This document shows, piece after piece, positions 36,126 through 45,290 of a stretch of 64,000 nt of DNA. Positions within the stretch are counted from its first letter, which is position 1. Each line of letters starts with the position of its first letter. Origin of the DNA: Cutibacterium namnetense (lineage in GTDB: Bacteria; Actinomycetota; Actinomycetes; Propionibacteriales; Propionibacteriaceae); assembly GCF_001642025.1 (NCBI RefSeq), contig NZ_LWHO01000001.1, positions 468,573 through 532,572 on the forward strand, written 5' to 3'. The translations under genes were made by a program, and so were the position numbers. Under the pieces are notes generated by a model, which worked only from the letters and a program-made list of their open reading frames with translations, had not been told where the DNA came from and did no database searches.

Positions 36126-36701
36126 ATGGTCAGAGGGGTCGAAGGTGACGACGGCGACGAGATCGTTTTAGCGGACATAAGTGCTGCTCAGGACGGAGAT
36201 GCTGCGGCATACGCTCGCGTTGTTGAGTCATGGGGCGGGCCGCTCCTGAGGTTCTGTCACAACCACTTGCCGGCCACGATTGACGCGGAGGACGTCGTCC
36301 AGGACGTTTTGCTGACCGCCTGGCAGAAGCTGCCCGATCTCGACGATAGGTCCCGGTTCAGGGCGTGGATGTACACCATCGCCCGCAACCGGTGCCGAGA
36401 GGTTATTCGAACCGCTGGGAGGCGCGCTACCGACCCGGTGTCTCCGGAGGAGGTTGCGGTGAGGATCGATTCCAGGCAGGATCCAGCGAAGGCTCAGGTC
36501 AGGGACGCAGCAATGATGGCGCTGCGAGAGAGCGTTGCTGGGTTGCCAGATAGCCAGAGGCGTATCTGGGTAATGGCCCAGATAGACGGTCTCGAGTATG
36601 CCGAGATTGCCGATATTGAGGAATTACCACGGTCCACCGTCCGTGGCCGTTTGGCTCGGGCGAGGGCCACCATTGCAAAGGAGATGGAGTCATGGAGGTG
36701 A
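36126..36701 (+). CDS. ECF-type RNA polymerase sigma factor
   Basis: A 191-residue sigma-70 family member with regions 2 and 4 only. Region 2 is DAEDVVQDVLLTAWQKLPDLDDRSRFRAWMYTIARNRCREVIR; region 4 is LPDSQRRIWVMAQIDGLEYAEIADIEELPRSTVRGRLARARATI. There is no ribosome site before ATG 36126, but TAGCGT ends seven bases upstream, the pattern of a leaderless transcript. It overlaps the next gene, a candidate zinc-containing anti-sigma protein, by ten bases. It probably directs transcription of the surrounding Asp23 genes in response to envelope stress; that link is inference. Confidence 0.9.
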   Translation: MVRGVEGDDGDEIVLADISAAQDGDAAAYARVVESWGGPLLRFCHNHLPATIDAEDVVQDVLLTAWQKLPDLDDRSRFRAWMYTIARNRCREVIRTAGRRATDPVSPEEVAVRIDSRQDPAKAQVRDAAMMALRESVAGLPDSQRRIWVMAQIDGLEYAEIADIEELPRSTVRGRLARARATIAKEMESWR

Positions 36702-37216
36702 GGCTCGCGTGTGGCGCGGACATGAACCATGTCTGGGAGGGAGCGACGCAACCTCCCACTGAACATGAGGTCGAATGTTCAGCTTGTCAGGCTGTGCGCA
36801 CCGAGGCCCGTCGTGCTGCTCAGCTGCGTGACGACACGGTCGCTGAGGATGCGCAGACCAAGGCGGTCGTCGATCCGCTGAAGCTGAGGTCAGTATGGAG
36901 GTCATACAGTGCTGACCTCTCGCCGCGCCACTGTGTTTTCAATGACGACGGTGGCCAGGTGGAAGTCCGAGAGACCGTGCTAGCTGCGATTGTGCGTAAC
37001 AGCCTCGCCGATTGCGAGGATGGGAGACTCAATCGGATCCGGTTCTCGGTTCCCCACAATCCCCTGAGACTTCGCATTGATCTATCTGTCGCACGAGGGG
37101 TACGGATACCCGATTGCGCCGAGCGCTTGCGCCACCGCATTGTGACGGCGATGACTCGCGAGCTTGGTGCTCGCCCGGAAGCTATCGACATCCTCGTGGA
37201 GGATATCCATGTCTGA
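36692..37216 (+). CDS. Candidate anti-sigma factor: ZAS-like zinc motif fused to Asp23-like domain
   Basis: A 174-residue protein with no membrane segment. Near the N-terminus His25-x3-Cys29-x2-Cys32 (in TEHEVECSACQAV) matches the HxxxCxxC motif of ZAS anti-sigma factors. After a central linker the C-terminus, RETVLAAIVRNSLADCEDGRL through LRHRIVTAMTRELGARPEAIDILVEDIHV, has the alternating pattern of an Asp23-like fold. It overlaps the sigma gene end, as cognate anti-sigmas usually do. The combined architecture is unusual. Zinc binding and sigma control are inference. Confidence 0.65.
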   Translation: MEVRLACGADMNHVWEGATQPPTEHEVECSACQAVRTEARRAAQLRDDTVAEDAQTKAVVDPLKLRSVWRSYSADLSPRHCVFNDDGGQVEVRETVLAAIVRNSLADCEDGRLNRIRFSVPHNPLRLRIDLSVARGVRIPDCAERLRHRIVTAMTRELGARPEAIDILVEDIHV

Positions 37217-37562
37217 GTCCGAGAACGACGTCATCGTCTCCGGGACATTGTTGACAGGCGAAGAAGACATCGATGACCTAGCAGGGGTGATCGTCACCAC
37301 CGTTTGTAACACCCCAGGGGTGACGCGACTCGTGAAACCGTGGTGGCGTCGGGTTGGTAGCGACGACCGCTCAGCGGTGCGAATCAGTGAGGAGAATGGG
37401 CTCAGCGAAGTGGAGGTGGAAATTACTGTCGACCTGACAGTGCCTATTGTGCAGTTGACCCAAGACCTTCGGCACCGAGTTTCCACCGCTATTACCCAGT
37501 CCGGACGCACCCCCGGCAAAGTAGACATCGTCGTCTCCAAGGTTGAGCCCAACAACGAGTGA
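37209..37562 (+). CDS. Asp23/Gls24-like protein, short
   Basis: A 117-residue protein, IDDLAGVIVTTVCNTPGVTRLVKPWW then LSEVEVEITVDLTVPIVQLTQDLRHRVSTAITQSGRTPGKVDIVVSKV, fitting an Asp23-like domain with no membrane part. ATG 37209 has GGAGG six bases upstream and overlaps the end of the preceding gene. It is the last gene of the sigma factor operon. It resembles the C-terminal half of its upstream neighbour, as if the two share a duplication history. Confidence 0.75.
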   Translation: MSESENDVIVSGTLLTGEEDIDDLAGVIVTTVCNTPGVTRLVKPWWRRVGSDDRSAVRISEENGLSEVEVEITVDLTVPIVQLTQDLRHRVSTAITQSGRTPGKVDIVVSKVEPNNE

Positions 37563-37577
37563 TCTGAACCCGTACAA

Positions 37578-37615
37578 CACGGCGAGGCCCACGGACGCAC
37601 CGGGGCCTCGTCGTG
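37578..37615. terminator. Bidirectional hairpin between Asp23-like and ATPase genes
   Basis: Arms at 37578-37590 and 37603-37615 (13 bases, one G-T pair) lie between two convergent genes and are GC-rich (gaggccc/gggcctc). It could stop both transcripts. Confidence 0.6.
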
Positions 37616-37626
37616 TCCGTCAAGGG

Positions 37627-38727
37627 TCAGGAGATACGTTCGCTGGTTTCTTGGCTGAAGACGTGGACGGCGGCCGGGTCGACACCCAGACGCACCTGCT
37701 CGCCACGCTGCGGAGGACGGCGCGACGAGATACGAGCGACGACCTGGTGAGCCTCGTCGTCCTCAATCGAAGCTTGCTTGCCGGATCCGACGAGTGAGCC
37801 ATACAGGTACGCGTCTGCTCCAAGCTCCTCGACGACGGCAACGTCGAGTCCGATGCCCTCACTGGCCAAGGTGAACGCCTCCGGGCGAATACCGAGGGTG
37901 AGCTTGGTCTCGTTCGGGGCCTTGGCGAGGATGTCGCGAGAAACAGGGACGACGTAGTCGCCAAGTTTGATGCCGCCGTCAACGACATCGCCCTCCATGA
38001 GGTTCATGGCGGGGGAGCCGATGAAACCAGCAACGAAGAGATTCTTCGGGGTGTCGTAAAGAGCGAGGGGAGAATCGACCTGCTGCAGGACTCCGTCCTT
38101 CATGACGGCAACGCGGTCTCCCATCGTCATAGCCTCGACCTGATCGTGGGTTACGTAGACGGTCGTTACACCGAGGCGCTGCTGCAGAGCGGCGATCTGG
38201 GTACGGGTCTGGACGCGCAGTTTGGCGTCAAGGTTCGACAGCGGCTCATCCATGAGGAAGACCTGAGGGTTACGAACAATGGCACGGCCCATGGCGACGC
38301 GCTGACGCTGGCCACCGGAGAGCGCCTTCGGCTTACGATTAAGGAAATCCTCCAGGCCGAGGAGTTTGGCGGCTTCCAGGACGCGCTGCTGGCGTTCGGC
38401 CTTTGGTACGTTCTGCATCTTGAGGGCGAAGCCCATGTTGTCCGCCACAGTCATATGGGGGTACAGGGCATAGTTCTGGAAGACCATAGCGATGTCACGG
38501 TCTTTCGGGGGCAAGTCGGTGACGTCGCGGTCCCCGATCCAGATGGAGCCTGCATTGACCTCTTCGAGGCCGGCCAGCATTCGCAGGGAAGTCGACTTAC
38601 CACAGCCAGACGGTCCAACGAGGACCATGAACTCTCCGTCGCCAATGTCGAGGTTGAGCTTGCTGACGGCTGCGCGATCGGTGCCCGGGTAAACCCGAGT
38701 CGCCTCTTTGTATTGCACGGTTGCCAT
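37627..38727 (-). CDS. msmK: Sugar ABC transporter ATP-binding protein, MsmK/UgpC-type
   Basis: A 366-residue ATPase. Walker A is GPSGCGKST, the Q-loop QNYALYPHMTV, the signature LSGGQRQRVAMGRA, Walker B VFLMDEPLSNLDAK and the switch His in VTHDQ; the C-terminal OB-type regulatory domain is present. ATG 38727 is used (AGGAAC upstream) although the frame is open further. There is no transporter gene next to it, and both sugar ABC operons in this window lack an ATPase. By analogy with MsmK it probably powers several importers, which is inference. Confidence 0.9.
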   Translation of the reverse strand: MATVQYKEATRVYPGTDRAAVSKLNLDIGDGEFMVLVGPSGCGKSTSLRMLAGLEEVNAGSIWIGDRDVTDLPPKDRDIAMVFQNYALYPHMTVADNMGFALKMQNVPKAERQQRVLEAAKLLGLEDFLNRKPKALSGGQRQRVAMGRAIVRNPQVFLMDEPLSNLDAKLRVQTRTQIAALQQRLGVTTVYVTHDQVEAMTMGDRVAVMKDGVLQQVDSPLALYDTPKNLFVAGFIGSPAMNLMEGDVVDGGIKLGDYVVPVSRDILAKAPNETKLTLGIRPEAFTLASEGIGLDVAVVEELGADAYLYGSLVGSGKQASIEDDEAHQVVARISSRRPPQRGEQVRLGVDPAAVHVFSQETSERIS

Positions 38728-38900
38728 GACCGTTGTTCCTTTCCACGGGCAGGTACGTGCCCGACGATCCGTTGTGGAAAATCGGCGACGGATGTCACCG
38801 GGGCTCTCCGAGGCTTCGAGGAACCAGAATTGATCATAATGGACACGAACCATCAAGGAGGCCCGGGGGATGAAACCGGGGTGATTCTCCTTGCTGCCAC

Positions 38901-38928
38901 CATTTTTTGCCGTGCCTGACAAAAAATG
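38901..38928. repeat. Inverted repeat upstream of the ATPase gene
   Basis: CATTTTTTG at 38901-38909 and CAAAAAATG at 38920-38928 form nine-base arms with a ten-base spacer. It lies about 175 bases upstream of the ATPase start, in the gap before sdaA. It could be an operator or a terminator for sdaA; neither is certain. Nothing else is seen in the gap 38728-39023. Confidence 0.45.
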
Positions 38929-39023
38929 CCGATGATAACGTCACCACTACCAATCCAGACTGCTTTTGGCAGGAACGGACAACCTGCCGAACTGTCGATC
39001 CCGGTCCCTGATGCGTCGAGCTG

Positions 39024-40454
39024 CTAGCACTCGACGATGTTCACGGCTAAGCCGCCACGCGCCGTCTCCTTGTACTTGACCTTCATGTCGTGTCCAGTCT
39101 CCATCATCGTCTTCATGACCTGATCCAAGCTGACGATCTGGGAACCATCCCCGGCCATGGCTAGGCGGGCAGCCGTGACCGCCTTGATAGCGCCCAGGGC
39201 GTTGCGTTCAATGCAAGGGATCTGCACCAAGCCGCCGACGGGGTCGCAGGTGAGCCCAAGGTGGTGCTCTAGGCCGATCTCGGCGGCGTTGCAGACCTGG
39301 GCCGGCGTCCCGCCCATGACCTGAGCTAGTCCAGCTGCAGCCATTGAGCAGGCCACCCCGACCTCACCCTGGCAGCCGACCTCGGCCCCAGAGATCGACG
39401 CAGACTGCTGATAGATCTCCCCGACGGCGCCAGCCGCTAGCAGAAAGTCGACAATGAGCTCGTCATCACCGGTGTCAACACCAGGAGTACCCGAATCAAT
39501 ATCCGAACCGGGGGAAAGGAACTTCACCGCAAAGTGCAGGCAAGACGGGATAATACCTGCCGCGCCGTTAGTAGGGGCAGTAACAATACGTCCACCCGCG
39601 GCATTCTCCTCATTGACTGCTAGAGCCCACACCGTTAGCCAGTCAACGGAACCGAATGGTTCTGGCTTACCGGGGGCGATCCGCTCCCGAGTGACAAGAT
39701 CGCGGTGCATCTTCATGGCGCGGCGGCGCACATGCAGACCGCCCGGAAGAACCCCGCAGCGCGAGCAACCGCGCTCGACGCAGGCGTGCATAACTGCCCA
39801 GATATCGAGGAGCTGGCCGCGTACCTCCTCCTGTTCACGAACGGTCGTTTCATTGGCCATTGCGACCTCGGGGATGCTCATCCGATAGTCCGAGCACTGC
39901 TGGAGGAGTTCTTTGCCGGTCTTGAAGGGGTAAGGGACCGGTGCCGAGTCGCGCACGATGGCGGGATGCTCGTCCTCTCCATGCTCAACGACGAAACCGC
40001 CACCGATAGAATAGAAGGTGCGCTCGACTACGACGTCCTGACCAGACCAAGCGGTGAACGTCATGCCGTTGGGATGGAAAGGTAGGGACCGGTTGCGGTG
40101 GAGGATGAGGTCAGTCGCGACGTCGAAGGGAATCTCCCGGCCGCCATCAACAGCATCCAGGGTGATACGGCCGTCATCGGCGATGGTCGCGGCTCTAACC
40201 GGAGTCTGATCCGTGTCGACGGTGGCCGGATCCTCTCCCTCCAGACCCAGCAAGACGGCGGCCTCAGATCCGTGTCCATGCCCAGTCGCTCCCAGCGAGC
40301 CGAACAACTCGGCGCGCACGCGGGTGACCTCGGGCCACACCGGTGACTGGGCCAAATCAGTCACGAAAATCCGGGCGGCTCGCATGGGGCCGACGGTATG
40401 AGAGCTGGACGGACCGATGCCGACCTTGAAGATGTCGAAAACGCTGACTGCCAC
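39024..40454 (-). CDS. sdaA: L-serine dehydratase, iron-sulfur type, single-chain
   Basis: A 476-residue enzyme turning L-serine into pyruvate and ammonia. The N-terminal part ([28 protein letters not shown]) is the beta-type domain and the rest the alpha-type domain, fused as in E. coli SdaA. Cluster-region sequences [36 protein letters not shown] and [22 protein letters not shown] contain the expected cysteines. GTG is the start at 40454. It is divergent from the fusion gene and followed by a small hairpin at 39014-39036 that overlaps the stop. Confidence 0.95.
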   Translation of the reverse strand: MAVSVFDIFKVGIGPSSSHTVGPMRAARIFVTDLAQSPVWPEVTRVRAELFGSLGATGHGHGSEAAVLLGLEGEDPATVDTDQTPVRAATIADDGRITLDAVDGGREIPFDVATDLILHRNRSLPFHPNGMTFTAWSGQDVVVERTFYSIGGGFVVEHGEDEHPAIVRDSAPVPYPFKTGKELLQQCSDYRMSIPEVAMANETTVREQEEVRGQLLDIWAVMHACVERGCSRCGVLPGGLHVRRRAMKMHRDLVTRERIAPGKPEPFGSVDWLTVWALAVNEENAAGGRIVTAPTNGAAGIIPSCLHFAVKFLSPGSDIDSGTPGVDTGDDELIVDFLLAAGAVGEIYQQSASISGAEVGCQGEVGVACSMAAAGLAQVMGGTPAQVCNAAEIGLEHHLGLTCDPVGGLVQIPCIERNALGAIKAVTAARLAMAGDGSQIVSLDQVMKTMMETGHDMKVKYKETARGGLAVNIVEC

Positions 40455-40718
40455 GCCGCTGATTTTGCCAAAGACTCGGACGTCATGTCAGCGAATCGCA
40501 ATGGCTGGGTCGCAGCAGATTGTCTTCGTTGGCACTGGTGTCGGAGCGCCGGCGATGAGCGAAACGGTGATGAATTTTTCGTAACCCCTTGACCAACTCG
40601 TCAAGGTGATCCATGCTCATCCTAAGCGGGAAATGAAACCACGTTTTGAAATGCATCTTCACAAAGGTCGTGAAGGGGTGGATCGTGAGCCGTGGATTCG
40701 GAAATGGAGTGACTGACA

Positions 40719-43019
40719 GTGACCAAGCGTGATCGACGCAGCGAACGAGCTGACGACGTCCTGCTCGAACTGCGTGCCGGAGATGCGATGAGTACTGCTG
40801 ACCTGGTGAAAGCCACCGGTATATCTCGTCCGACCGTCATCTCGATCCTCAGCGACCTCGAATCGTCCGGGTGGGTGGTCCGTGGCACCTCCGACCCCGG
40901 TGGTTTGGGGCGGCCTGCCACAACGTGGTCGCTCGGCGATGACGTGGGAATCATTATCGGGGCTGACATCCTCGCTGATTCCATGATGCTGGTGGCGGTG
41001 ACTTTCGGCGGGGCCATCATGGATGTTCGGAGCTCCCGGCTCGACCAACAACGCTCTGACACTCGTGTTGAAGTCGTTGTCGACGCTATCGAGTCGCTGC
41101 GGGACTCCTGTCGAAGCAAGGGACCTTTACTGCATGTGGCTATCTCCACGACAGGTGTCATCGACGGGGAGGGCCGCGTCATCCGGAGCGATCTTGTACC
41201 ACAATGGACCGGGCTAGATCTAGGCCATGTACTCGCCCAACGTCTCGATGTTCCCGTCACCGTCGATAACGACATCAACATGGCTGCCTACGGCGAGTTT
41301 TGTCAACGTCGCCAGTGCGGCGAACTGAGCCCCGACGCTGACATGCTCCTGGTGCGAATGAGTCGTGGTCTGCACACCGGGCTTGTGCTCAACGGACAGC
41401 TGCACCACGGGCGGACGTGGAACGCCGGTGAAATCAGCGATGTGCTTGACCTGCGACTGGACGGCGACGAGATGCCCGACGACGGCTGGATTGACCGGGC
41501 GGCCCTGACGACTGGTTCAGTAGCAGCGGTCATTGATCCAGACGTCATCGTCATGTCCGGGCCTACAGACGCTTCCGTCAAGGTGATCGGTAGGGTCATC
41601 GCGCGACTCATTGCCAGGCGTCCTCCCGGCTCGGAGACGATGAGCGCCGAGATCGAAGAGTTAGGCAGGGCCGCGTCGGTCATCGGGGCTGTCAACACCG
41701 CATTGGAAGTGGTGACGAGGGAGGCCCTCGGTACGAAGCGTCCACATCCCGTCGCCCTGCGAGGAATGGCCAAGGTCGCTTCCGAAGTCGAGAAAGGACA
41801 GCACAGCGTCATGACGACACATCGAGAAGGACGCCCAGATGATCATATGAAGGTAGGCGTCGTTGGCGTCGGAGCTCGTTGTCGGCTTGCCCTCAACGCC
41901 GAACTGAAGGGCAACGAAGGCGTCGTCACTGCGGCCTGCGAGCCACATCACTTGGCCCGCAAACGGGTAGCAGAGCGATTGGGGAAGGATCCCGACTCCA
42001 TCACGATCACCTCCGACGTTACCGGACTCATCGCCTCAGGTATCGACGTTGCCTTCGTCACCTCCCCCGACGACACTCACGCTGAGATCACCTGCCAGCT
42101 CTTAGAGGCTGGGATTCCGGTGTATCTGGAGAAGCCCTTGGCTATTACGGTGACCTCGGCTACTAGGGTCCTGACAACCGCCTTCGAGACCGGTACAAAA
42201 CTTTATGTCGGTCACAACATGAGGCATATGAACGTAGTTCGGTCCATGCGCGACCTCATCCGCACTGGTCGGATCGGTGAGGTCAAGGCGATCTGGTGCC
42301 GTCATTTCGTAGGGTCGGGCGGCGACTTTTACTTTAAGGACTGGCACGCCACCCGGGAGCACGGTACAGGTCTGCTGTTGCAGAAGGCTGCCCATGACAT
42401 CGACGTCATGCACTGGTTCGCAGACTCTCACACCACCGATGTCGTCGGCATGGGGGGATTGACCCTCTACGATCAGGTCACCGATCGCCGTGACAACTCA
42501 GACCAGCTCATGGGGGACTGGTTCTCGCTGGATAACTGGCCACCGCTGACCCAGAAAGGTCTCAATCCGATCATCGATGTTGAAGATATTTCGATGATGC
42601 TCATGCGCATGGAATCAGGGGTTTTTGCCTCCTATCAGCAATGTCACTACACCCCCGACTATTGGCGCAACTATACCGTCATCGGTACGGAGGGCCGGAT
42701 CGAGAATTTCGGGGATGGTGAAGGAGGCGTTATTCGGCTGTGGAATAAGCGAACCCACTACGACGCCAACGGTGACGAAACCTTCCCGATAATAGGGGAT
42801 GCTAATGGACACGGCGACGCCGACGTATTGACGGTTACCGAATTCCTTAACTTCGTGAGGAACGGAACCCCTACGGATACCTCGCCGTTGGGTGCCTGGT
42901 ACGCCGTCGCTGCGGGAATCGAGGCCACTGAGTCGTTGCGTCATGGGTCGACGCCGCGTCAGGTGCCGACGCTGGATGACGAGACCATTCGGTACTTCAA
43001 CAACAACCAGGTCAAGTGA
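40719..43019 (+). CDS. Fusion of ROK-type regulator and Gfo/Idh/MocA oxidoreductase
   Basis: A 766-residue protein. Residues 1-62 are a winged helix-turn-helix (ADLVKATGISRPTVISILSDLESSGWVVR). Residues about 70-345 resemble a ROK domain, with VTVDNDINMAAYGEF and GRTWNAGEIS, but the usual zinc motif (CxCGxxGC) is missing and the domain is shortened. From about residue 377 a complete oxidoreductase begins: MKVGVVGVGARCRLALNAEL, IPVYLEKPLAIT with its catalytic Lys, and GTGLLLQKAAHDIDVMHWF. Internal ATGs at 41811 and 41847 could start the enzyme alone, with GAAAGG upstream of the first. It leads the sugar ABC operon. Such a regulator-enzyme fusion is unusual. Confidence 0.8.
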   Translation: MTKRDRRSERADDVLLELRAGDAMSTADLVKATGISRPTVISILSDLESSGWVVRGTSDPGGLGRPATTWSLGDDVGIIIGADILADSMMLVAVTFGGAIMDVRSSRLDQQRSDTRVEVVVDAIESLRDSCRSKGPLLHVAISTTGVIDGEGRVIRSDLVPQWTGLDLGHVLAQRLDVPVTVDNDINMAAYGEFCQRRQCGELSPDADMLLVRMSRGLHTGLVLNGQLHHGRTWNAGEISDVLDLRLDGDEMPDDGWIDRAALTTGSVAAVIDPDVIVMSGPTDASVKVIGRVIARLIARRPPGSETMSAEIEELGRAASVIGAVNTALEVVTREALGTKRPHPVALRGMAKVASEVEKGQHSVMTTHREGRPDDHMKVGVVGVGARCRLALNAELKGNEGVVTAACEPHHLARKRVAERLGKDPDSITITSDVTGLIASGIDVAFVTSPDDTHAEITCQLLEAGIPVYLEKPLAITVTSATRVLTTAFETGTKLYVGHNMRHMNVVRSMRDLIRTGRIGEVKAIWCRHFVGSGGDFYFKDWHATREHGTGLLLQKAAHDIDVMHWFADSHTTDVVGMGGLTLYDQVTDRRDNSDQLMGDWFSLDNWPPLTQKGLNPIIDVEDISMMLMRMESGVFASYQQCHYTPDYWRNYTVIGTEGRIENFGDGEGGVIRLWNKRTHYDANGDETFPIIGDANGHGDADVLTVTEFLNFVRNGTPTDTSPLGAWYAVAAGIEATESLRHGSTPRQVPTLDDETIRYFNNNQVK

Positions 43020-43044
43020 TCACAACGAGACAGAGAGGTCAATC

Positions 43045-44334
43045 ATGGATCGCAGAGTTTTCCTCGAGGCTGCGCTCGCCGCCTTAGCCATTGCCGGATG
43101 CTCATCTAATAACAAAGATGAGTCGGACATCTCGCCAAGCGTCGACTCCAAAACGTCGGCTGAGCTGACCTTGGCTTACTGGGACAAGAACCAGACGAAG
43201 ACAATTGAGGAAAACCTTAAGTCCTTCGCTAAGAAGTACCCACACATCAGGGTCAAGACGGACTTGGCTGGGTTCAAGGACTACTGGAACAAGCTGCGCA
43301 CCCAGGCCCAGGGCAACGAACTTCCCGACGTTTTCTGGATGAATGGCCCCAACATTCAACTTTACGCTGCCAATGGCATGCTCGCCCCCGTCGACAAGAT
43401 CACCGATGCGGGTGTCAAATGGTCTGACTATCCGAAGGCGTTGGTAGATCTCTATATGTATGAAGGCAAGCATTACGGCGTTCCCAAGGATTTTGACACC
43501 ATTGGTGTTTTCTACAGCAAGAAGATTTTCAGAGAAGCTGGAGTCGAGGCACCTACTGCAGACTGGACCTGGGACGACTTCCACGACAAGGCCAAGAAGA
43601 TCTCTGACTGGGGGAAATCCAAGGGCATCTACGGATGCGCTACCGCCATCAATGGTGATGGCCAGAGCACGTATTACAACACCATCGCTCAGGCTGGTGG
43701 TTATGTCATCAAAGACGGCGTTTCGGGGTTCGACGATGCCAAGAGCATCGAGGGTTTACAGTGCTGGGCCGACTGGGTTGACGATGGATCGGTTGCATCG
43801 CCAAGGATCGTCACCGACACGAAACCGTCACAAATGTTCAGGAGCGATAAGTCCGCCATGTTCTGGACGGGTGACTGGACAGCTTCCGAGTTGGCCGAGG
43901 AGTTTAAAGGTAAAGAAAGCGATTACGACGTCATTGACCTGCCCAGGAAGGCAAAGAGGGCCACCATCATCCATGGCCTTGGCTGGGTCGCGTCCGCCAA
44001 AAGTGAGAATATGGCGGCGGCTCTAGCCCTCATCGCCCACATGTCCGGCAGGGAGAGCCAGGATGTCGAGGCGAAGAACGGCACAGCCATCCCGGCGTTC
44101 AACGGTACTCAGGACGCATGGGTCAAGAGTTTTCCGAAGTGGAACTGCAAGATATTCGTCGACGCGGCGACCAACTATGCCGTGACCTACCCGGTGAGCC
44201 GGAGCACTAATTCCTGGGCCGACCGGGAGGCCGATTTCCTAAATCCTGCCTTTGGTGGCGAGAAGCCGGTTTCCGAAGCAGCCAAGAAGCTGGCGGCCTT
44301 CATGAACGACGCCTTGAATAAGGAACGGCGATGA
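43045..44334 (+). CDS. Sugar ABC transporter substrate-binding lipoprotein
   Basis: A 429-residue solute-binding protein. The signal MDRRVFLEAALAALAIAGC ends in lipobox AIAGC. The binding fold of the extracellular family 1 type is clear: ELTLAYWDKNQTKTIEENLKSFAKKYPHIRVKTD, NELPDVFWMNGPN and HYGVPKDFDTIGVFYSKKIF. ATG 43045 has GAGAGG six bases before it, so longer upstream frames are not used. It follows the ROK-oxidoreductase gene by 25 bases and overlaps the next permease by four. The sugar is unknown; no ATPase gene is in the operon. Confidence 0.92.
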   Translation: MDRRVFLEAALAALAIAGCSSNNKDESDISPSVDSKTSAELTLAYWDKNQTKTIEENLKSFAKKYPHIRVKTDLAGFKDYWNKLRTQAQGNELPDVFWMNGPNIQLYAANGMLAPVDKITDAGVKWSDYPKALVDLYMYEGKHYGVPKDFDTIGVFYSKKIFREAGVEAPTADWTWDDFHDKAKKISDWGKSKGIYGCATAINGDGQSTYYNTIAQAGGYVIKDGVSGFDDAKSIEGLQCWADWVDDGSVASPRIVTDTKPSQMFRSDKSAMFWTGDWTASELAEEFKGKESDYDVIDLPRKAKRATIIHGLGWVASAKSENMAAALALIAHMSGRESQDVEAKNGTAIPAFNGTQDAWVKSFPKWNCKIFVDAATNYAVTYPVSRSTNSWADREADFLNPAFGGEKPVSEAAKKLAAFMNDALNKERR

Positions 44335-45290
44335 CCCCGTCCAGTGCGCGAAGTGGTCAGGCGCGCGTTTCGACCTCCCGGCTGGGGCCCCACCGGCCTG
44401 GCCGACGGAATCCGACGAGTGTGGGGGCGTGGCCTATCCTTTTCGTGGGCCCGCTCATGCTCGGCATCGCGGTGTTCTATTACTGGCCCATCGTCAAGAA
44501 CATCGTCTCTTCGTTACAGCAGACCGACGCTTTCGGGCGGCATGCTGAGTTCGTCGGGCTGCAGAACTACAGCGACCTGTTCTCGAGTCCGGACCTGAGT
44601 TCGGCGATGCTCAATACCCTGCTGTACACGTTGAGTGTCCTGCTGGGCATTCCCCTGTCGGTCATCATAGCGTCGATGATCGAATTGCCGGGTCTGCGGT
44701 TTAAAGGGTTATATCGAGCCTTGTACTTTATGCCCTATCTGGCGATGCCGATGGCTGTCGCCCAGGTCTGGAAGATCGTCTACAACGGGCAGTTTGGCTT
44801 ATTGAACCAGATCCTCCGAGGTTTGGGAGTTAATGATCCACCTTACTGGCTCGTCACGCCAGGATGGGCCTTAGCTGCGGTCGCGCTGTTCGGGTTATGG
44901 GCATCTATTGGGTTCAACGTCATCATTCTGTCAGCCGGCTTAAAGTCGATACCTCGAGAGATGTACGAGGCCGCATCGATCGATGGCGCCTCGAGATGGC
45001 GCCAGTTCCGGTCGATCACAGTTCCACTACTATCCCCATCGATTTTCTTCCTGGTGATCATGACGTCAATCAGTGGCTTCCAGCTGTTTGACGCTTTGTA
45101 CGCCATGATCGGTACTGGTAACCCAGCCGAGCCTAAGACGCGGTCGTTAGTTTCGCTATTTTATCGGGAGGCATTCATTGACAATAACCAGGGGGTCGGA
45201 GCTGCGATCGCCATCGTCATCTTTCTCCTGGTAGCCTTCGTCACCTTCGTTCGGTTTCTGGGTCAGAAGAGGTGGGTCAACTATGTCTGA
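44331..45290 (+). CDS. Sugar ABC transporter permease (MalF-type)
   Basis: A 319-residue membrane protein with six main hydrophobic segments and the EAA loop REMYEAASIDGASRWRQFRSITVPLLSP. An extended Arg/Pro-rich N-terminus precedes the first segment. It overlaps the binding-protein stop (ATGA) and the second permease by eight bases. Confidence 0.92.
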   Translation: MTPSSARSGQARVSTSRLGPHRPGRRNPTSVGAWPILFVGPLMLGIAVFYYWPIVKNIVSSLQQTDAFGRHAEFVGLQNYSDLFSSPDLSSAMLNTLLYTLSVLLGIPLSVIIASMIELPGLRFKGLYRALYFMPYLAMPMAVAQVWKIVYNGQFGLLNQILRGLGVNDPPYWLVTPGWALAAVALFGLWASIGFNVIILSAGLKSIPREMYEAASIDGASRWRQFRSITVPLLSPSIFFLVIMTSISGFQLFDALYAMIGTGNPAEPKTRSLVSLFYREAFIDNNQGVGAAIAIVIFLLVAFVTFVRFLGQKRWVNYV

